From positions 124,001-188,000 of the forward strand of contig NZ_CP043488.1 of NCBI RefSeq assembly GCF_008330945.1: a DNA stretch of 64,000 nucleotides. Reading direction: 5' to 3'. How positions within the stretch are numbered: position 1 is the first letter of the stretch; each line of letters begins with the position of its first letter. Below, one piece after another: positions 45,625-53,530 of the stretch. This DNA is from Labrys sp. KNU-23. GTDB taxonomy: Bacteria > Pseudomonadota > Alphaproteobacteria > Rhizobiales > Labraceae. The notes beneath the pieces are model-generated. The model was given only the letters and a program-made list of their open reading frames with translations. It had not been told where the DNA came from and ran no database searches. A program made the position numbers and the translations under genes.

Positions 45625-45882
45625 TTATGGAGTGGGGCGGGTCAGGCGCGTTCGCTGCACCCGCCGAGATCTGGAGGATGTCTTTTCGAGCCTGGTTCGC
45701 GTAGGCGGTGGGCCGTCGGTATTGGTACCGTTGGCGGGCGTCTCACGAGTGTCTTCGCTGTCGTGTCTCTGTATCTCCCGCGAAACATTGGAGCGCTTTT
45801 TGTAATATGAGCTTGATGCGACAGAAAATTCGCTATTCTTCAGTTGATTTTTTTGCGCAGAATTGTCATTTTTATTTTTCAT
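45625..45882 (-). CDS. Possible hydrophilic low-complexity protein, repeat copy 2
   Basis: Twin of 2386-2643: an 85-residue Ser/Thr/Arg-rich frame starting MKNKNDNSAQKNQ. Open in both copies but with a weak start signal and several changed residues. Possibly not a gene. Confidence 0.25.
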   Translation of the reverse strand: MKNKNDNSAQKNQLKNSEFSVASSSYYKKRSNVSREIQRHDSEDTRETPANGTNTDGPPPTRTRLEKTSSRSRRVQRTRLTRPTP

Positions 45883-45982
45883 AAGATCCAATCCAGTTAT
45901 TAAGATAGGATTATAATCCTTATTTTCTCGATTTAATATGAATAAATATTTATTTAATCTAAGTATTTATAATTGCTCTTGT

Positions 45983-46246
45983 TTATCCCGTTGCATTCAT
46001 CGAGGGCAATTCCGACAGGGGCCCACGCACATAAACGACGTCGATACCGACTTCCTGAGCCAAATCCGTTGCGGCTTTGACTGCATCGCCGCGGGTATGA
46101 AACGGCCCGATGGGATCGGAGGGGACAACGTCATCGGTGTATGTGGCGCTATTTACAACCCAAACGGGGCCGGTCAATTCAATCAGCACCCAATTGCTTT
46201 GTGTCGGAGGGCTTTCGTCTTCGCGAAGAAATCGAACCGTTGTCAT
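45983..46246 (-). CDS. DUF2188-like small stress protein (87 aa), copy 2
   Basis: Identical to the protein at 2728-3006 through SELPSMNATG, where it stops; the other copy reads on for five residues because of a small change near 2750. The only substitution seen in the core coding region is silent (ACG/ACA Thr). The start has GAGGGAA, and an EcfG-type site lies upstream. Two active copies would double dosage. Confidence 0.6.
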   Translation of the reverse strand: MTTVRFLREDESPPTQSNWVLIELTGPVWVVNSATYTDDVVPSDPIGPFHTRGDAVKAATDLAQEVGIDVVYVRGPLSELPSMNATG

Positions 46247-46278
46247 CGCCGTTCCCTCACCAATCCTCATAGGACGAG

Positions 46279-46303
46279 AACGGCGTGGCGCTCGCAAGGT
46301 TCC
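46279..46303 (-). promoter_or_regulatory. EcfG-type promoter for DUF2188-like copy 2
   Basis: GGAAC (46303-46299), 16 bases, CGTT (46282-46279) on the minus strand, the same as in copy 1. Confidence 0.7.
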
Positions 46304-46671
46304 AGTCCGAGGTTACCACACTCACATGTGACGACGGCATTATCTCTGGGGATCGGGGCCAAGTTGAGGTCTCGATAAGTGCAATGCCTTATTGCGATAT
46401 CGCAAGGATGGGACGGACGTCGCGGTGCCAAGGTGTCAGCCGTGATCGGGATTACTTGCTTGCCAAAAGGAATTTCCACACCAGGTTTGGAAATGGGAGA
46501 GATGGCGAAGCGGCTCATAATCATCCCGGCGAGCGCCGCATCTCATCCTAGCGGCCAGAGGGATTGCGACAGCTTGATGCCTTGGCCCAAAGACGAGACT
46601 GCTGGCGGGGTTGCCGTTTAGACCTGCCAGCGTATCGAAGTCCACCCTCGCGGGATCGGATCGTCTCGACA

Positions 46672-46838
46672 TAGTCTGGCTGCCGTCAATGACGATGCGC
46701 TCAGCCCGGCCGTGCCAATGGAGTGCCTTGCGGATAAAGCGCTTGGAGAGCTCCGGGTCACGATTTTCGCCGAGAAACGAACTCGACCGTGTCGCCGGCG
46801 CCGCTAATGGCAAGGTACAGATATATCTGGCGACCGCG
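46672..46838 (-). pseudogene. IS6-like transposase fragment, catalytic part
   Basis: The minus strand reads GRQIYLYLAISGAGDTVEFV, then after a frameshift FLGENRDPELSKRFIRKALH and ERIVIDGSQT. This matches the DDE region of IS6/IS26-family transposases (LYLAIDS.G.T..F, NRD...A.RF..KAL, VIDGSQT). No ends or terminal repeats were found, so it is a degraded fragment. Confidence 0.65.
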
Positions 46839-46924
46839 GGGCCGTGATGCAAGTATTGCTGCTCCGCGCTACTCTTTGGGTTATCGGCGTGCCATTTGGC
46901 AGTGGCCGCTCTCGTCCCCAGGGA

Positions 46925-47161
46925 TCACCCAATTACTCTTGGTTGTGGCGCTGCTCCGAGACGATGCCGAACCGAGGCCTCCAGTTCGGCAGCAAAGACA
47001 ATGGCGGATCGCAGGACAGCCATCTCGTTCAAGGCTTGCGATCCCTGATCGTCGATCGCGATCGGAAATTCCATCTTGCCTGCGGCAGTAGGGACTCGAA
47101 CGCTGAACAGAAGGCGACCGCTCCCCTGTTCCTCGACTTTTATCAGCTCGACATTTGTCAT
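46925..47161 (-). CDS. Small hypothetical protein (78 aa)
   Basis: ATG 47161 has a strong GTAGGAGG site. The sequence VELIKVEEQGSGRLLFSVRV, KMEFPIAIDDQGSQALNEMA and LRSAIVFAAELEASVRHRLG suggests a beta hairpin and a long helix. No family recognised. An AT-rich gap lies upstream, next to the groEL 3' end. Confidence 0.65.
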   Translation of the reverse strand: MTNVELIKVEEQGSGRLLFSVRVPTAAGKMEFPIAIDDQGSQALNEMAVLRSAIVFAAELEASVRHRLGAAPQPRVIG

Positions 47162-47289
47162 CTTATCCTCCTACAGTAAAAAGCTTGGACTTGAATTGAT
47201 GAATCTATTATTTTTAGCTAATTCACCTATTTGTATTTATTATTATACTTTAGTTTTATGGGTATTGAGTAACCGTGGGGGGTATCTCA

Positions 47290-48912
47290 TCAATACCCCA
47301 TTTCTCCATTGGGCATGGAGCCGGCACTGTCTGATCCCGAGGACACAATAATCGCCTCGGTGGTGATCATCAGTGCCGCGACTGAGCCCGCATCCTGCAA
47401 TGCTGCCCGTACCACTTTGGCCGGGTCGATGATGCCGGCCTCCAGCATGTCGACATAGCGCTCGGTCTGGGCGTCGAAGCCAAGATTGGCATTGTTGGCT
47501 TCCGCAAGCTTGCCGACCACCGTCGACCCCTCGACGCCGGAATTCTCGACGATCTGCCGGATTGGCGCCTCGAGCGCGCGCATGACGATGGCAATGCCTG
47601 CCCTGACATCGGGATTGTCCGAGGTGACGTTGTAGAGAGCTGTCTTGGCTCGCAGCAAGGCGACTCCGCCCCCGGGGACGATGCCCTCCTGGATCGCCGC
47701 TCGGGTCGCATTAAGTGCGTCCTCGATGCGATCCTTCTTTTCCTTGACTTCGACCTCGGTCGCGCCGCCGACGCGAATGACAGCCACACCGCCCGATAGC
47801 TTGGCGAGGCGTTCCTGCAGTTTCTCCTTGTCATAATCGGAATCGCTCTCTCCGATCTGGCTCTTCAGCTGCTGAACGCGGGCAGCGATGTCCTTCTTGT
47901 CGCCGGCGCCATCGATGACGGTCGTGCTGTCCTTGTCGATGTGCAGGCGCTTGGCGCGGCCGAGCATGTCGATCGTGACATTTTCAAGCTTGATGCCAAG
48001 ATCGTCGGAGATGAGCTGCCCGCCCGTCAGCGTGGCAATATCCGCGAGAATGGCCTTGCGCCGATCGCCGAAGCCCGGCGCTTTCACCGCAGCGACCTTC
48101 AAGCCGCCGCGCAGTTTGTTGACGACGAGCGTTGCAAGAGCTTCGCCCTCGACATCCTCCGAGATGATCAGGAGAGGCTTGCCGGTCTGCACCACCGCTT
48201 CCAGAAGTGGCAGAAGGGTCTGGACGTTCGTCAGCTTCTTCTCGTGGATCAGGAGGTAGGCATCCTCCAGATCCACCGACATCTTCTCGGCATTCGTGAT
48301 GAAATAAGGCGAGAGATAGCCCCTGTCGAACTGCATGCCTTCAACGACATCGAGCGCGGTTTCGGCGCTTTTGGCCTCCTCCACCGTGACGACGCCTTCA
48401 TTGCCGACCTTCTTCATCGCCTTGGCGATCATTTTGCCGATCGAAGCGTCACCATTGGCCGCGATAGTGCCGACTTGGGCGATTTCATCCGAGGATCGAA
48501 CCTTCTGGGCTCTTGCCTCGATATCCTTCACCACGGCAAGCACGGCCATATCGATGCCGCGCTTGAGATCCATCGGATTCATACCGGCGGCGACGAATTT
48601 CGTACCTTCCCGGAAAATGGAGGCAGCCAGCACGGTCGCAGTCGTCGTTCCATCGCCAGCAAGATCATTGGTCTTCGAAGCCACCTCACGCACGAGCTGG
48701 GCGCCCATGTTCTCGAATTTGTCGACGAGATCGATTTCCTTGGCGACGGTCACGCCATCCTTGGTGATGCGAGGCGCACCGTAGGGGCGATCGATGATCA
48801 CGTTGCGCCCTTTGGGGCCAAGCGTGACCTTGACGGCATTGTTGAGGATCTCCACGCCGCGCAACATGCGATCACGGGCATCGCTGGAAAATCTGACATC
48901 TTTGGCGGGCAT
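47290..48912 (-). CDS. groEL: Chaperonin GroEL, orphan copy (540 aa)
   Basis: Folds proteins as a 14-mer with GroES. The start [20 protein letters not shown] at 48912 has GGAG seven bases upstream. Family signatures are complete: [12 protein letters not shown], the ATP-binding [10 protein letters not shown], and [17 protein letters not shown]. Length fits (about 540). The C-terminus SMPNGEMGY lacks the GGM repeats typical of the housekeeping copy, and no groES is adjacent, so it is likely an accessory GroEL using a GroES encoded elsewhere. A CIRCE-like element lies 279 bases upstream, implying HrcA heat-shock control. Confidence 0.95.
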   Translation of the reverse strand: MPAKDVRFSSDARDRMLRGVEILNNAVKVTLGPKGRNVIIDRPYGAPRITKDGVTVAKEIDLVDKFENMGAQLVREVASKTNDLAGDGTTTATVLAASIFREGTKFVAAGMNPMDLKRGIDMAVLAVVKDIEARAQKVRSSDEIAQVGTIAANGDASIGKMIAKAMKKVGNEGVVTVEEAKSAETALDVVEGMQFDRGYLSPYFITNAEKMSVDLEDAYLLIHEKKLTNVQTLLPLLEAVVQTGKPLLIISEDVEGEALATLVVNKLRGGLKVAAVKAPGFGDRRKAILADIATLTGGQLISDDLGIKLENVTIDMLGRAKRLHIDKDSTTVIDGAGDKKDIAARVQQLKSQIGESDSDYDKEKLQERLAKLSGGVAVIRVGGATEVEVKEKKDRIEDALNATRAAIQEGIVPGGGVALLRAKTALYNVTSDNPDVRAGIAIVMRALEAPIRQIVENSGVEGSTVVGKLAEANNANLGFDAQTERYVDMLEAGIIDPAKVVRAALQDAGSVAALMITTEAIIVSSGSDSAGSMPNGEMGY

Positions 48913-49190
48913 GGTTGAACTCCGGTCTTCGTTGCGTGTGAAAGGCAAAGGCAGGCACGGCGTTTGGGGCACCCGGCGGCGGCCTTCGTTTTGTCGGGAC
49001 GGCAATAACGTTGCTCTCCAATGATCGGAATCGCATTGCCCCGTGTCTGCTCTGCCGTTTCGAAGTAGCCACTTCGTCCCACCGCCGAGGCGACCACCAA
49101 CGGCTTGGTCTGCCTGAGGTGGGATGTCTTTGAAGTACACTTTTCTGTGCCCGGCACGCGTCCGCGCGGCACCCATTTCTTATACACCCT

Positions 49191-49217
49191 TTGGCACTCA
49201 AAGGACATGAGTGCCAG
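49191..49217 (-). promoter_or_regulatory. CIRCE-like element (HrcA operator)
   Basis: TTGGCACTC, nine bases, GAGTGCCAG: the CIRCE layout (TTAGCACTC-N9-GAGTGCTAA) with changes balanced on both arms. It is 279 bases upstream of groEL, further than usual, with no convincing gene between. Confidence 0.75.
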
Positions 49218-49622
49218 AAAATAAAAATCAAATCCTATTTCAATATCTGAATAAAATTCAACCCTATCTGATTAAAACCTTTCAAAATAACTTTTGAATG
49301 CATGAAAAATAATTCTCGCCATCAAGTAAAATAGAGAGTATAGTATTTTCGATTAACAAAAAAATACAAGGAAAATTTGCAAATACAAGTTTCGTAGAGA
49401 GGTTTTATTTGAGATTTTGTAATTTTAAGGCACGGATCCGTGTCTGGATCTGCCGTGAAATAGCATCCATACGGCGTTGATTGGCGCCCTCGTGGTTGCA
49501 GAGCAGACGTCGCGACATGGCAGAAGGTGCGCATGATGGCATGCGTCCACGGCCTTCGTGACGCCGAAGCCCAGGCGAAGGATGCGTTGTGGACATTTGC
49601 TTGGCTGCGTGAGGAGGTTCCG
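49218..49622. other. AT-rich intergenic stretch
   Basis: Separates the divergent groEL and the small-gene trio at 49623. No protein-like frame. Confidence 0.5.
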
Positions 49623-49862
49623 ATGCGACAAATTCTTTTGAAGTCACCACTCGACGATGGCTTCGACAAAGCGATCGCTAATTGGGAGAATGAAGGAGGC
49701 GCCATGCGGGTTGCTCCCGGCAGACTTTCCTTGCAGATTCAGCGAGATTTGCTCGAGCGGGAAATATTCCAAGCCATCCTGACAAGAGGCCTAGACGACG
49801 AAGGGGCCTTTCGCCCATTTCATTCCTTTCCGTGGGCAATCCGAACAACTGTCGTTGAATGA
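49623..49862 (+). CDS. Small hypothetical protein (79 aa), first of a coupled trio
   Basis: ATG 49623 has GAGGAGG upstream. The chain (LDDGFDKAIANWENEGGAMR, QRDLLEREIFQAILTRGLDD) is soluble and helical. No family recognised. Its stop overlaps the next start by four bases (ATGA), suggesting translational coupling with the frame at 49859. Confidence 0.55.
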   Translation: MRQILLKSPLDDGFDKAIANWENEGGAMRVAPGRLSLQIQRDLLEREIFQAILTRGLDDEGAFRPFHSFPWAIRTTVVE

Positions 49863-50050
49863 ACGCTCCAGCCCAAAATCGGCTATTTCTCCACCATGCC
49901 GTGGTCGCGCGCACGATGCTCATCTCGCTCTGGCGCGAGCATATGCAATCAGCCATCCAAGCCTGCCTTGCCGCCGCGGTAGGGCGAAAGCCCTCCCGTT
50001 CTCGCAAGAGCCGAGAGCGGAAATTATCCGTCGGCAAAGGAGAGGTGTGA
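49859..50050 (+). CDS. Possible small protein (63 aa), middle of a coupled trio
   Basis: Starts in an ATGA overlap with the gene before and ends in a TGATG overlap with the gene after. The first half is hydrophobic-amphipathic (ARTMLISLWREHMQSAIQAC), the second basic (RKPSRSRKSRERK). No family known. The precise overlaps on both sides are the main support. Confidence 0.45.
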   Translation: MNAPAQNRLFLHHAVVARTMLISLWREHMQSAIQACLAAAVGRKPSRSRKSRERKLSVGKGEV

Positions 50051-50331
50051 TGAATGTCCGCACGACGCGCTCGACGGTGACTTTTACCAAGCCATTCCGC
50101 CTCGATGGCTTCAACGAAAATCAACCACCCGGAGACTATAGGGTCGACATCGACGAAGAGTTGATCGAAGGCGTGTCATTTCTGGCCTATCGGCGCATCG
50201 CGGCTCTTTTTCATCTGCCAGCACTCTCACAGCCGCAAACCTCGATCCAGGTAGCTAGCATCACGCCCGCCACGTTCGACGCCATGCTCGAACAGGACGC
50301 CATGACACCATCTAGCAATGGCCGAAATTAG
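50050..50331 (+). CDS. Small conserved hypothetical protein (93 aa)
   Basis: ATG 50050 follows AAAGGAGAGGTGTG. The N-terminus NVRTTRSTVTFTKPFRLDGF and PGDYRVDIDEELIEGVSFLA, YRRIAALFHL match a short rhizobial protein family I recall but cannot name; the beta-strand-rich part before the helix is its core. It is last in the coupled group of three. Confidence 0.7.
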   Translation: MNVRTTRSTVTFTKPFRLDGFNENQPPGDYRVDIDEELIEGVSFLAYRRIAALFHLPALSQPQTSIQVASITPATFDAMLEQDAMTPSSNGRN

Positions 50332-50335
50332 CTAG

Positions 50336-50382
50336 AGCATCGCGCCGAAAAGTGGACACCGGCTTTCGGCAAAAACGACGCG
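50336..50382. repeat. Rhizobial-type intergenic palindrome
   Basis: An imperfect hairpin GCATCGCGCCGAAAAGTGGA ... CGGCTTTCGGCAAAAACGACGC. It has the look of the RIME/RPE palindromes that are spread through Rhizobiaceae intergenic DNA. It starts a few bases after the stop codon at 50331 and could also help end that transcript. Confidence 0.55.
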
Positions 50383-50822
50383 ACTACAAAACTTGCAGCA
50401 TCAGGCTCGTTTCTGAAGTCGAGTCCGATGCTGTAGGAGATCCTTCCGTCGGTTTTATCGGTTTGGACTTACGCAAATCAGCCTGTGTGCTGCAAATCGG
50501 AGCCAAGCTGAGGCAGGGGAACCATTTTACGTTGGTACCTCGTATGTCCAGACCCGAAACCACTTCAGGACATGCCGCTGCGACACGCATGGAATCCGTT
50601 TCTGCCGGTAATATCTTACGACCAAGCCGGCCATCCCGTCCGATAGACCATCCGTGGCGATAACCGGCGCTTCGTCAGTCCAGCGAAGTTGGCAGAAATT
50701 CGCTGCTCGCTTCCCGCCCGTCCAACAGCCCTCGGTCTTTTCTCGGCCGAGTGCCCTGGCCTCAACATGAGTAATATGTTTGGGCATGCCAGCCTCTCAG
50801 GCCAAGATATTCAAATCTTATA
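50383..50822. other. Intergenic stretch without a supported gene
   Basis: Between convergent genes. Several frames, none with a start signal and protein-like content. Confidence 0.5.
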
Positions 50823-51182
50823 TTATGAAGTGATATTTTTGCTCGAACCTAGTATCGTGGAAATATGAACCCTAAGTATTCTAGAAATTTTTATGTATGT
50901 TATCATTGGAGAGCTGAAGTTTCCGGTTTCTATATCAACGATTTCCGCTATCGAGACATCTGTTCTACGCGATAATTCCTCCTGAGTTAGATTATTTGCT
51001 CTGCGCCATGCTTCTACAATATTTATTTCATCTGCCTCACTGTGTCCATTCGGGCGCGTACGCAAAGACTTCAGCTGTCTTTGTGCATCGGCTCGCATGC
51101 GATAGTAGGGGCTGCAGGTGACCGTGATATCTCGTCGTTCAGGTGTGTCTGACTGACGTAGTTTTGGTGGTTCCCTTTGCAT
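50823..51182 (-). CDS. XRE-family transcriptional regulator (119 aa)
   Basis: ATG 51182 has GGAG upstream; the ATG four codons earlier is less well placed. After a basic N-terminus with TVTCSPYYRMRADAQRQLKS, residues about 55-115 are a helix-turn-helix of the XRE/Cro type (VEAWRRANNLTQEELSRRTD, VSIAEIVDIETGNFSSPMIT). It follows a small exported or membrane protein on the same strand (92-base gap). The same gene order, with a related N-terminus, occurs at 1-419. Coding GC is lower than in region 2. Confidence 0.8.
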   Translation of the reverse strand: MQREPPKLRQSDTPERRDITVTCSPYYRMRADAQRQLKSLRTRPNGHSEADEINIVEAWRRANNLTQEELSRRTDVSIAEIVDIETGNFSSPMITYIKISRILRVHISTILGSSKNITS

Positions 51183-51274
51183 ATAAGTCTCCATTTATTT
51201 AAATAAAAGGATCTATTTTTAAATTAATGCATAAATACAATTATATTTCTATTTTGTTTTAGGGTTTATATCTT

Positions 51275-51526
51275 TCAAGGATTTTCACTGTACTTACATT
51301 CGATAATTGTATTTTTTGTTTGACGATGAGGGGGGTGGCATTCAGTTATATTGACGAAAGTATCGTTCGATAATATTACTCTTGATGTGTTTGTGAAGTA
51401 TTTGACCGCTTCCGCTCTCGGTTGCATTTGATTTGCTGCGGCGTCTCGAAGAGAATTCGCAGCGTAGCCGCATCCAAAAATAGCCACGGCTATAGCGGTA
51501 ACAGTGGCACAAGAACGAACGTTCAT
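51275..51526 (-). CDS. Small membrane-anchored or exported protein (83 aa)
   Basis: ATG 51526 follows TGGAGAATTGAT. Residues 5-25 form one hydrophobic segment (CATVTAIAVAIFGCGYAANS), then a polar part with two Cys (ITECHPP, IIECKY) that could form a disulphide outside the cytoplasm. It is the paralogue of the protein at 60-419, again placed just upstream of an XRE regulator. Function unknown. Confidence 0.6.
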   Translation of the reverse strand: MNVRSCATVTAIAVAIFGCGYAANSLRDAAANQMQPRAEAVKYFTNTSRVILSNDTFVNITECHPPHRQTKNTIIECKYSENP

Positions 51527-52329
51527 ATCAATTCTCCAGTAGCTTCCGCGCGTCTGCCGCTGGAGGTCCGTGGTGAAAGACGACGGCATGCGATGGTTGC
51601 GCGGAGGGACTAATTTGCGCTCGTAACCTCGAGATTTTCGCCTTAATACCGCCAGAAAGTCGATCGTTCAACGCGCAGTCTCTGGCTCAATTTGACAAAT
51701 TGTATAATATATTCAAAAGTTTTTTGATAAATTATTCAAAATAACCAGAGTTAAAGCCACGAAGTGACCAAAAATATTCCTCATTAACTTTTGTAACACC
51801 CTTTCGACATTGGACCTACGATTATATTTGTTGGTGTGAATTTATTGAATTTTGGCGGCCGGTGCTGTCTGCCTCAGGATGCCAGTGGGTGACTGCGCGG
51901 TTCTTCCTTGAGACGCACGTTGGGCTCCAGACGGAAATGTCGGAGGTGTGTCGCATCGCCTCACCTAAGATGTTACTGCCGAACTCCTATGCCGCCATGA
52001 TGCTCTCACCGCTGGGGGGGGCATCATGAAGACGAAGATGACACATGCCATGCGCATGGAATTCGCAGATGTTGTGCGGGCTCGCTGTGCGGCCGCAGCA
52101 AACAGGGACAGTTTCCAGGCCGCTACACACGCAAGCAGTGCAATAGGCTTCTCCGCCACATCAATCGCTGGCGCCAAGCTGCTCGCGCGCGGCGTTGTCA
52201 TCGGGCCGAAGACGTATCGTCGGCTCAGCGAGAAACCGCGTAGTCGAGGTCTTGATATCTTCAAGGACCACTGGGAGGAGATGGTGCGGTGTCTCGATGA
52301 GGGCCCGGATCAGAGGCAACACGACATGC
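51527..52329. other. Intergenic stretch without a supported gene
   Basis: AT-rich at 51690-51850. A plus-strand frame at 52026-52367 (MKTKMTHAMRMEFADVVRAR) has a weak transposase-like start but no ribosome binding site and decays, so it is not called. Confidence 0.4.
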
Positions 52330-52440
52330 GCCGGTTGAAGCGCTTCAGAAGCAACGGCGAGAAGTGAACGAAGGAGCGGTGGATCGTCGAATAATCGGCG
52401 CCCAGGCCGCGTTCCGCCACCAGCTCTTTCAAGCAACATA
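52330..52440 (-). pseudogene. IS6-like transposase fragment, N-terminal part
   Basis: The minus strand reads LKELVAERGLGADYSTIHRS then FVHFSPLLLKRFNRR, matching the N-terminal helix-turn-helix region of IS6-family transposases (EELLAERG..V.H.TI.RWV..F.P...KR.RR). It is followed by a stop. It is the part missing from the fragment at 46672-46838, on the same strand. Confidence 0.5.
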
Positions 52441-52727
52441 GGCCAAGTGCCAGCGCATGCAAAGTAGCATCACCGACAAATTAGCATCACCGAGCGGTCG
52501 AAATGGTTGCCCTTGAACATAACACGCACTCGATCGGACCGATGGCGCTCTCATGTCGCACACTGCTTACCGAAAAGTTTGCAACACAACCCTCCAACGG
52601 GGCATCGGTACATCCAAACTAGCGTAAGATGGAACTACGCCACAGTACGAAATAAACCTCCAGAATCATCGGAAAGTAGAATTTCTAGTACGCTACGGCG
52701 CGCCTGCAGCGATCGCAAGTAATGATT

Positions 52728-52747
52728 AAATCCTGCCCCCGCAACCA
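52728..52747 (+). other. 3' end of initiator tRNA (putative attachment site)
   Basis: AAATCCTGCCCCCGCAACCA matches the T-arm and acceptor 3' end of initiator tRNA-Met, with acceptor strand CCCCGCA (5' partner TGCGGGG/CGCGGGG), discriminator A and CCA. Upstream sequence diverges inside the T-loop, so the tRNA is not complete here. A terminator follows 20 bases later. This is the usual look of the border left when an element integrates into a tRNA gene. Confidence 0.6.
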
Positions 52748-52767
52748 AATCCGTCATAAATCAATTA

Positions 52768-52798
52768 CCGTCCTGATCTGAACGTCAGGACGGTTTTT
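52768..52798 (+). terminator. Rho-independent terminator after the tRNA fragment
   Basis: Stem CCGTCCTGA / TCAGGACGG, loop TCTGAACG, then TTTTT. No protein gene ends just before it on this strand, which fits it being the old tRNA terminator. Confidence 0.85.
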
Positions 52799-52939
52799 GC
52801 GTTTCTGACCACGGCGGCGGAAACTGGACCCTCTGCGAGGCCGCGTTCGCTGTCATTCTCTCGGGTGCCGCCGGCGAGGCGATGCGGGTTGGCGACACCC
52901 GCTCACCCCGGTTTGAAAGCCGACGGTGCTTGATGCCGT

Positions 52940-53530
52940 CTATTCCCCGTTGCGCAGATTTTCGATCCGGATCGGCGACAATCTCACGTCTGACATCACT
53001 ACGCGCGTGCCCTCTCCGGTCGGGGATTGCGCCCCGAGGCCGATGCGGACCGGCCTTTGCCGGATGCCTGGTAGGGTGAAGAAGCGCAGGAAGTGCCAAT
53101 ACCGTCCGTTTTCGGAGAAGTGGGCAGCGACGATTTTCCCGTCGCAATAAAGGCGGAGCCAGACCTGGTCTCCATGATAGCTCGGGCCATCCGCGTCGTC
53201 CGACGTCGTTCTGGTCACGACACTGACGATCGTCGGCTTGCGTTCGGCGGAATATTCAAAGGCAACCTTCGCCCAATTTTCCTCGTCGCATTCAATGAAG
53301 AGTGCACCGGCATCATAAGGCGAAGCAAAGTCGACGGAAATTCTCGCGGAAAGAGAGAAGACCTCGTGGTCGACCTCTTGTGTCAAGCGAATGACATTCG
53401 ACAGGCGCGAGCCGTCCGACGGATTGAAGAACCAATCAGTTTTGCCATCGGCAATAAGCTCGACAGTATCGTGACTGATCTCGACGCGGCCATGCTGGCT
53501 GGCTTCCAGATGCAGTGTCTCGAGCTTCAT
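52940..53530 (-). CDS. DUF1349 concanavalin-like protein (196 aa)
   Basis: A beta-sandwich protein of the DUF1349 family (residues about 20-190; FNPSDGSRLSNVIRLTQEVD, DAGALFIECDEENWAKVAFE, YHGDQVWLRLYCDGKIVAAH). Members are concanavalin A-like and often accompany sugar metabolism genes; a carbohydrate-related role is likely but unproved. Its ATG overlaps the stop of the TIM-barrel gene (ATGA), so the two are coupled. It is the last gene of the minus-strand operon and the first gene after the tRNA-like border. Confidence 0.85.
   Translation of the reverse strand: MKLETLHLEASQHGRVEISHDTVELIADGKTDWFFNPSDGSRLSNVIRLTQEVDHEVFSLSARISVDFASPYDAGALFIECDEENWAKVAFEYSAERKPTIVSVVTRTTSDDADGPSYHGDQVWLRLYCDGKIVAAHFSENGRYWHFLRFFTLPGIRQRPVRIGLGAQSPTGEGTRVVMSDVRLSPIRIENLRNGE

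Larger units (their letters stand above)
45483..46368 (+). repeat. 0.9-kb direct repeat, copy 2
   Basis: Nearly identical to 2245-3142 in the same orientation. At its left edge the FlbD-like gene reads through into unique sequence, so this copy appears to be the original location. Confidence 0.9.

Noticed and set aside
46267-46524. Minus-strand frame of 85 codons after repeat copy 2
   Set aside because: Crosses the EcfG promoter and repeat boundary, has no ribosome binding site, and no match to any family.
52026-52367. Plus-strand frame MKTKMTHAMRMEFADVVRAR... as a transposase gene
   Set aside because: The beginning vaguely recalls an IS transposase, but there is no start signal and the rest is not conserved-looking; the clearer signal here is the IS6-like fragment on the minus strand.
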